Below are positions 13,901 to 15,337 of a DNA stretch of 15,337 bases, one piece after another. The position numbers and the translations under genes were made by a program. Under the pieces are notes generated by a model. It had not been told where the DNA came from. It made no database searches and worked only from the letters and a program-made list of their open reading frames with translations. Location of the stretch: positions 1 through 15,337 of the forward strand of contig DASQHF010000147.1 of NCBI GenBank assembly GCA_035632215.1. The letters are read 5' to 3'. The first letter of the stretch is position 1. Every line of letters starts with the position of its first letter. The stretch is from CAIYRG01 sp035632215. GTDB lineage: Bacteria > Pseudomonadota > Alphaproteobacteria > Micropepsales > Micropepsaceae.

Positions 13901-15318
13901 TTCTTTTTCCTTTTTGTGATCGCTGCATCGAGCGCCGCGGTCGAGGAACTTTTGTCCAAGCTCATCACCGCATCGATGATCCGGTCTGGATTCAATTGGG
14001 GCACGCTTTCGGTGAGGGCGCGGAATTTGTCAATTACGGCGGACTCGTCGAGCCCAGCGGCGGAAACCTGGGTCCCCCGCTTTCGCGGGGGAGGCGGGGA
14101 GGGGACATCGGCTGTGTGCTCGCGCCCATCGTTAAGCACGATCCGCATCGCGCACGGATAACCGTGTTCAGCGCGACGGTTCAAGTTGGCGTCGCGCTTG
14201 AGCGCGATCTTCGCCATCAGCGACCGGATTGCCGGATTGAGCCAGCGCTCGTTCTCGAACTGCGCGGTCCCGAGGCGGCCATCTTTCAGCGCGACGGCGA
14301 TCAGGAACGGAAAGCTGTGATCGGCGGCTTCGCGCGATTTCGGATCTTTGCGTCCTTCGTCGTCCTGATGGCGGCGGATGACGCGATAGTCGGGCATCGT
14401 AGCCTCGACGCGCGCGATGCGGCCGATATGGTTTTTCACCGCCTTATGCAGCTGGATCGCCGCGGCGACCGCGCTCTGGGCGGTGTTGACGCAAGGATAC
14501 ATTTTCACATGCGCGCGCAGGATGGCGCTGCCGTCGATGGGCGCGCCTAGCGCTTTAGGCGAAGCGCCGGCGAATAGGTGTTTGAGCCCGCGCTCATCAT
14601 CGAGGATCGTGAGCGGTCCGGTGACGCCTTGCTCGGCAAGGAGTGCGGCCTGCATGCCCGATTGCGCGACGAGCGCGTTCGCGATCGATTTGGAGGCGGA
14701 AATGTCGCCGCCGCGCACGATGTTGGGTGTTGCCGCGCGCGCGGCGCCGAGCGCGATGGCATGCGCAAGCTTTTCCGCATCTAATCCCATCAGCCGTCCG
14801 GCGATCGCGGGCGCGGCGAATCCTGAAACGGTCACCGTGTCCCAGCCGCGGGCGCGATCCATGAGACTTTGGAGACGCGCATAGACGTCGTAACCGGCGA
14901 CGATCGCGGCGAGAACGTCCGCGCCCGATTTCTTTCGCGCGGTTGCTACGGCTAGCGCGGCCGCGATGTTGTCGCTCGGATGGCCTCCCGTCTCCGGCTC
15001 GCCGTTGAAATCGGAGATCAAGTAGTCGTTGAGATCGAGCACACGGATGAGCGTGCCGTTCATGAGCACCGCGCCGAAGATGTCGGTCTTCACGTCCATG
15101 CCGATGATCGGGCAGTCGCCGTCCGACCGCACGACATGCAGCACTGAGCGGGCGACAGGATCATCCAGCGCCGCGAAGGCGCAGCCGAGCGAATCCAGGA
15201 GCAGCAGTTTCGCTCGGGCAACGGCTGCGCGGTCGAGTGCGATCGGCGCCGTGAGAGCGCGCGCGAGCGCACCGACGCTCGTCGCGGTCCAGTCGCTGCG
15301 TGCTGTTTCTTTGGTCAT
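13897..15318 (-). CDS. MmgE/PrpD family protein with an internal palindrome insertion
   Basis: A 473-residue protein. Family features run throughout: RAKLLLLDSLGCAFAALDD near the start, MNGTLIRVLDLNDYL (91-105), GGHPSDNIAAALAVA, then VKMYPCVNTAQSAVAAAIQL and ADHSFPFLIAVALKDGRL. Known members include 2-methylcitrate dehydratase and cis-aconitate decarboxylase; the substrate here is unclear and no methylcitrate synthase is adjacent. Residues 407-422 (SPPPPRKRGTQVSAAG) replace the usual K/R-G-H/D-P-x-N-P stretch and are encoded by a palindromic repeat, inserted without a frame change. The rest of the C terminus (VIDKFRALTESVPQLNPDRI) is normal. GGGAG lies four to five bases before ATG 15318. The crotonase gene overlaps its stop. 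Confidence 0.9.
   Translation of the reverse strand: MTKETARSDWTATSVGALARALTAPIALDRAAVARAKLLLLDSLGCAFAALDDPVARSVLHVVRSDGDCPIIGMDVKTDIFGAVLMNGTLIRVLDLNDYLISDFNGEPETGGHPSDNIAAALAVATARKKSGADVLAAIVAGYDVYARLQSLMDRARGWDTVTVSGFAAPAIAGRLMGLDAEKLAHAIALGAARAATPNIVRGGDISASKSIANALVAQSGMQAALLAEQGVTGPLTILDDERGLKHLFAGASPKALGAPIDGSAILRAHVKMYPCVNTAQSAVAAAIQLHKAVKNHIGRIARVEATMPDYRVIRRHQDDEGRKDPKSREAADHSFPFLIAVALKDGRLGTAQFENERWLNPAIRSLMAKIALKRDANLNRRAEHGYPCAMRIVLNDGREHTADVPSPPPPRKRGTQVSAAGLDESAVIDKFRALTESVPQLNPDRIIDAVMSLDKSSSTAALDAAITKRKKK
14067..14100. repeat. Palindromic element inside the MmgE/PrpD gene
   Basis: CCTGGGT, then the perfect stem CCCCCGC (14074-14080), TTTC, GCGGGGG (14085-14091), then AGGCGGGGA. 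On the coding strand this is TCCCCGCCTCCCCCGCGAAA followed by GCGGGGGACCCAGG, a form I recall as an intergenic palindrome in Alphaproteobacteria. Here it lies wholly within a reading frame and encodes S-P-P-P-P-R-K-R-G-T-Q-V-like sequence. Confidence 0.8.
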
Positions 15319-15337
15319 CAGTCTCCCACCCCCTCAC

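Noticed and set aside
15320..15337. CCCACCCCCTCAC at the right edge as the start of another repeat copy
   Set aside because: It resembles the first bases of copies A and D, but the window ends before the diagnostic palindrome.

Overview
The window is GC-rich chromosomal DNA, most likely from an alphaproteobacterium of the order Hyphomicrobiales (Rhizobiales). This rests on three things: the protein types (a CC0125-type lipoprotein, an Flp pilin, small helical proteins of a rhizobial kind, MmgE/PrpD with a crotonase), the base composition, and many short intergenic palindromes of the form CCTCTCCCCC-loop-GGGGGAGAGG. I cannot name a genus. There are no rRNA or tRNA genes, no CRISPR array and no intact insertion sequence.

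Layout. At 1-926 (minus) a small ATC-hydrolase/DUF6125-like protein lies just upstream of an MFS transporter cut by the window edge. After a 480-base gap, 1407-3236 (plus) encodes a three-TM membrane protein with a TolB/FlgO-like domain and TPRs. At 3237-3608 there is a decayed-looking spacer and an inverted-repeat element that also resembles a terminator. At 3609-5872 (minus) a lipoprotein gene and an exported TPR protein gene form a coupled pair. At 5873-7103 (minus) are two small helical proteins and an orphan Flp pilin. At 7357-8013 a DUF559 nuclease-like gene is wrapped in repeat copies. At 8058-9216 (minus) a fatty-acid-hydroxylase/sterol-desaturase enzyme is followed by a 56-residue membrane protein. 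At 9424-10206 there are three tiny genes, one encoding a regular five-residue hydrophobic repeat. At 10273-12143 a PYROXD2-type FAD oxidoreductase is bracketed by two direct copies of a double-palindrome element. At 12283-12939 (minus) is an exported PEBP-family protein with a clear terminator. At 13163-15318 (minus) an MmgE/PrpD protein and a crotonase-family protein overlap by four bases.

How the genes work together. Most units are independent one- or two-gene operons rather than one large system. The strongest couplings are MmgE/PrpD with crotonase (ATGA overlap), lipoprotein with TPR protein (at or next to an ATGA overlap), desaturase with its small membrane protein (31-base gap), and the hydrolase-like protein with the MFS transporter (43-base gap). 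The most distinctive theme is the activity of short palindromic elements. They lie against the PYROXD2-like gene on both sides, appear to supply both ends of the DUF559 reading frame, and one has apparently been inserted in frame into the MmgE/PrpD gene. I found no convincing wholly new multi-gene system. The candidates for undescribed biology are the small desaturase-linked membrane protein, the lipoprotein/TPR pair and the pentad-repeat protein.
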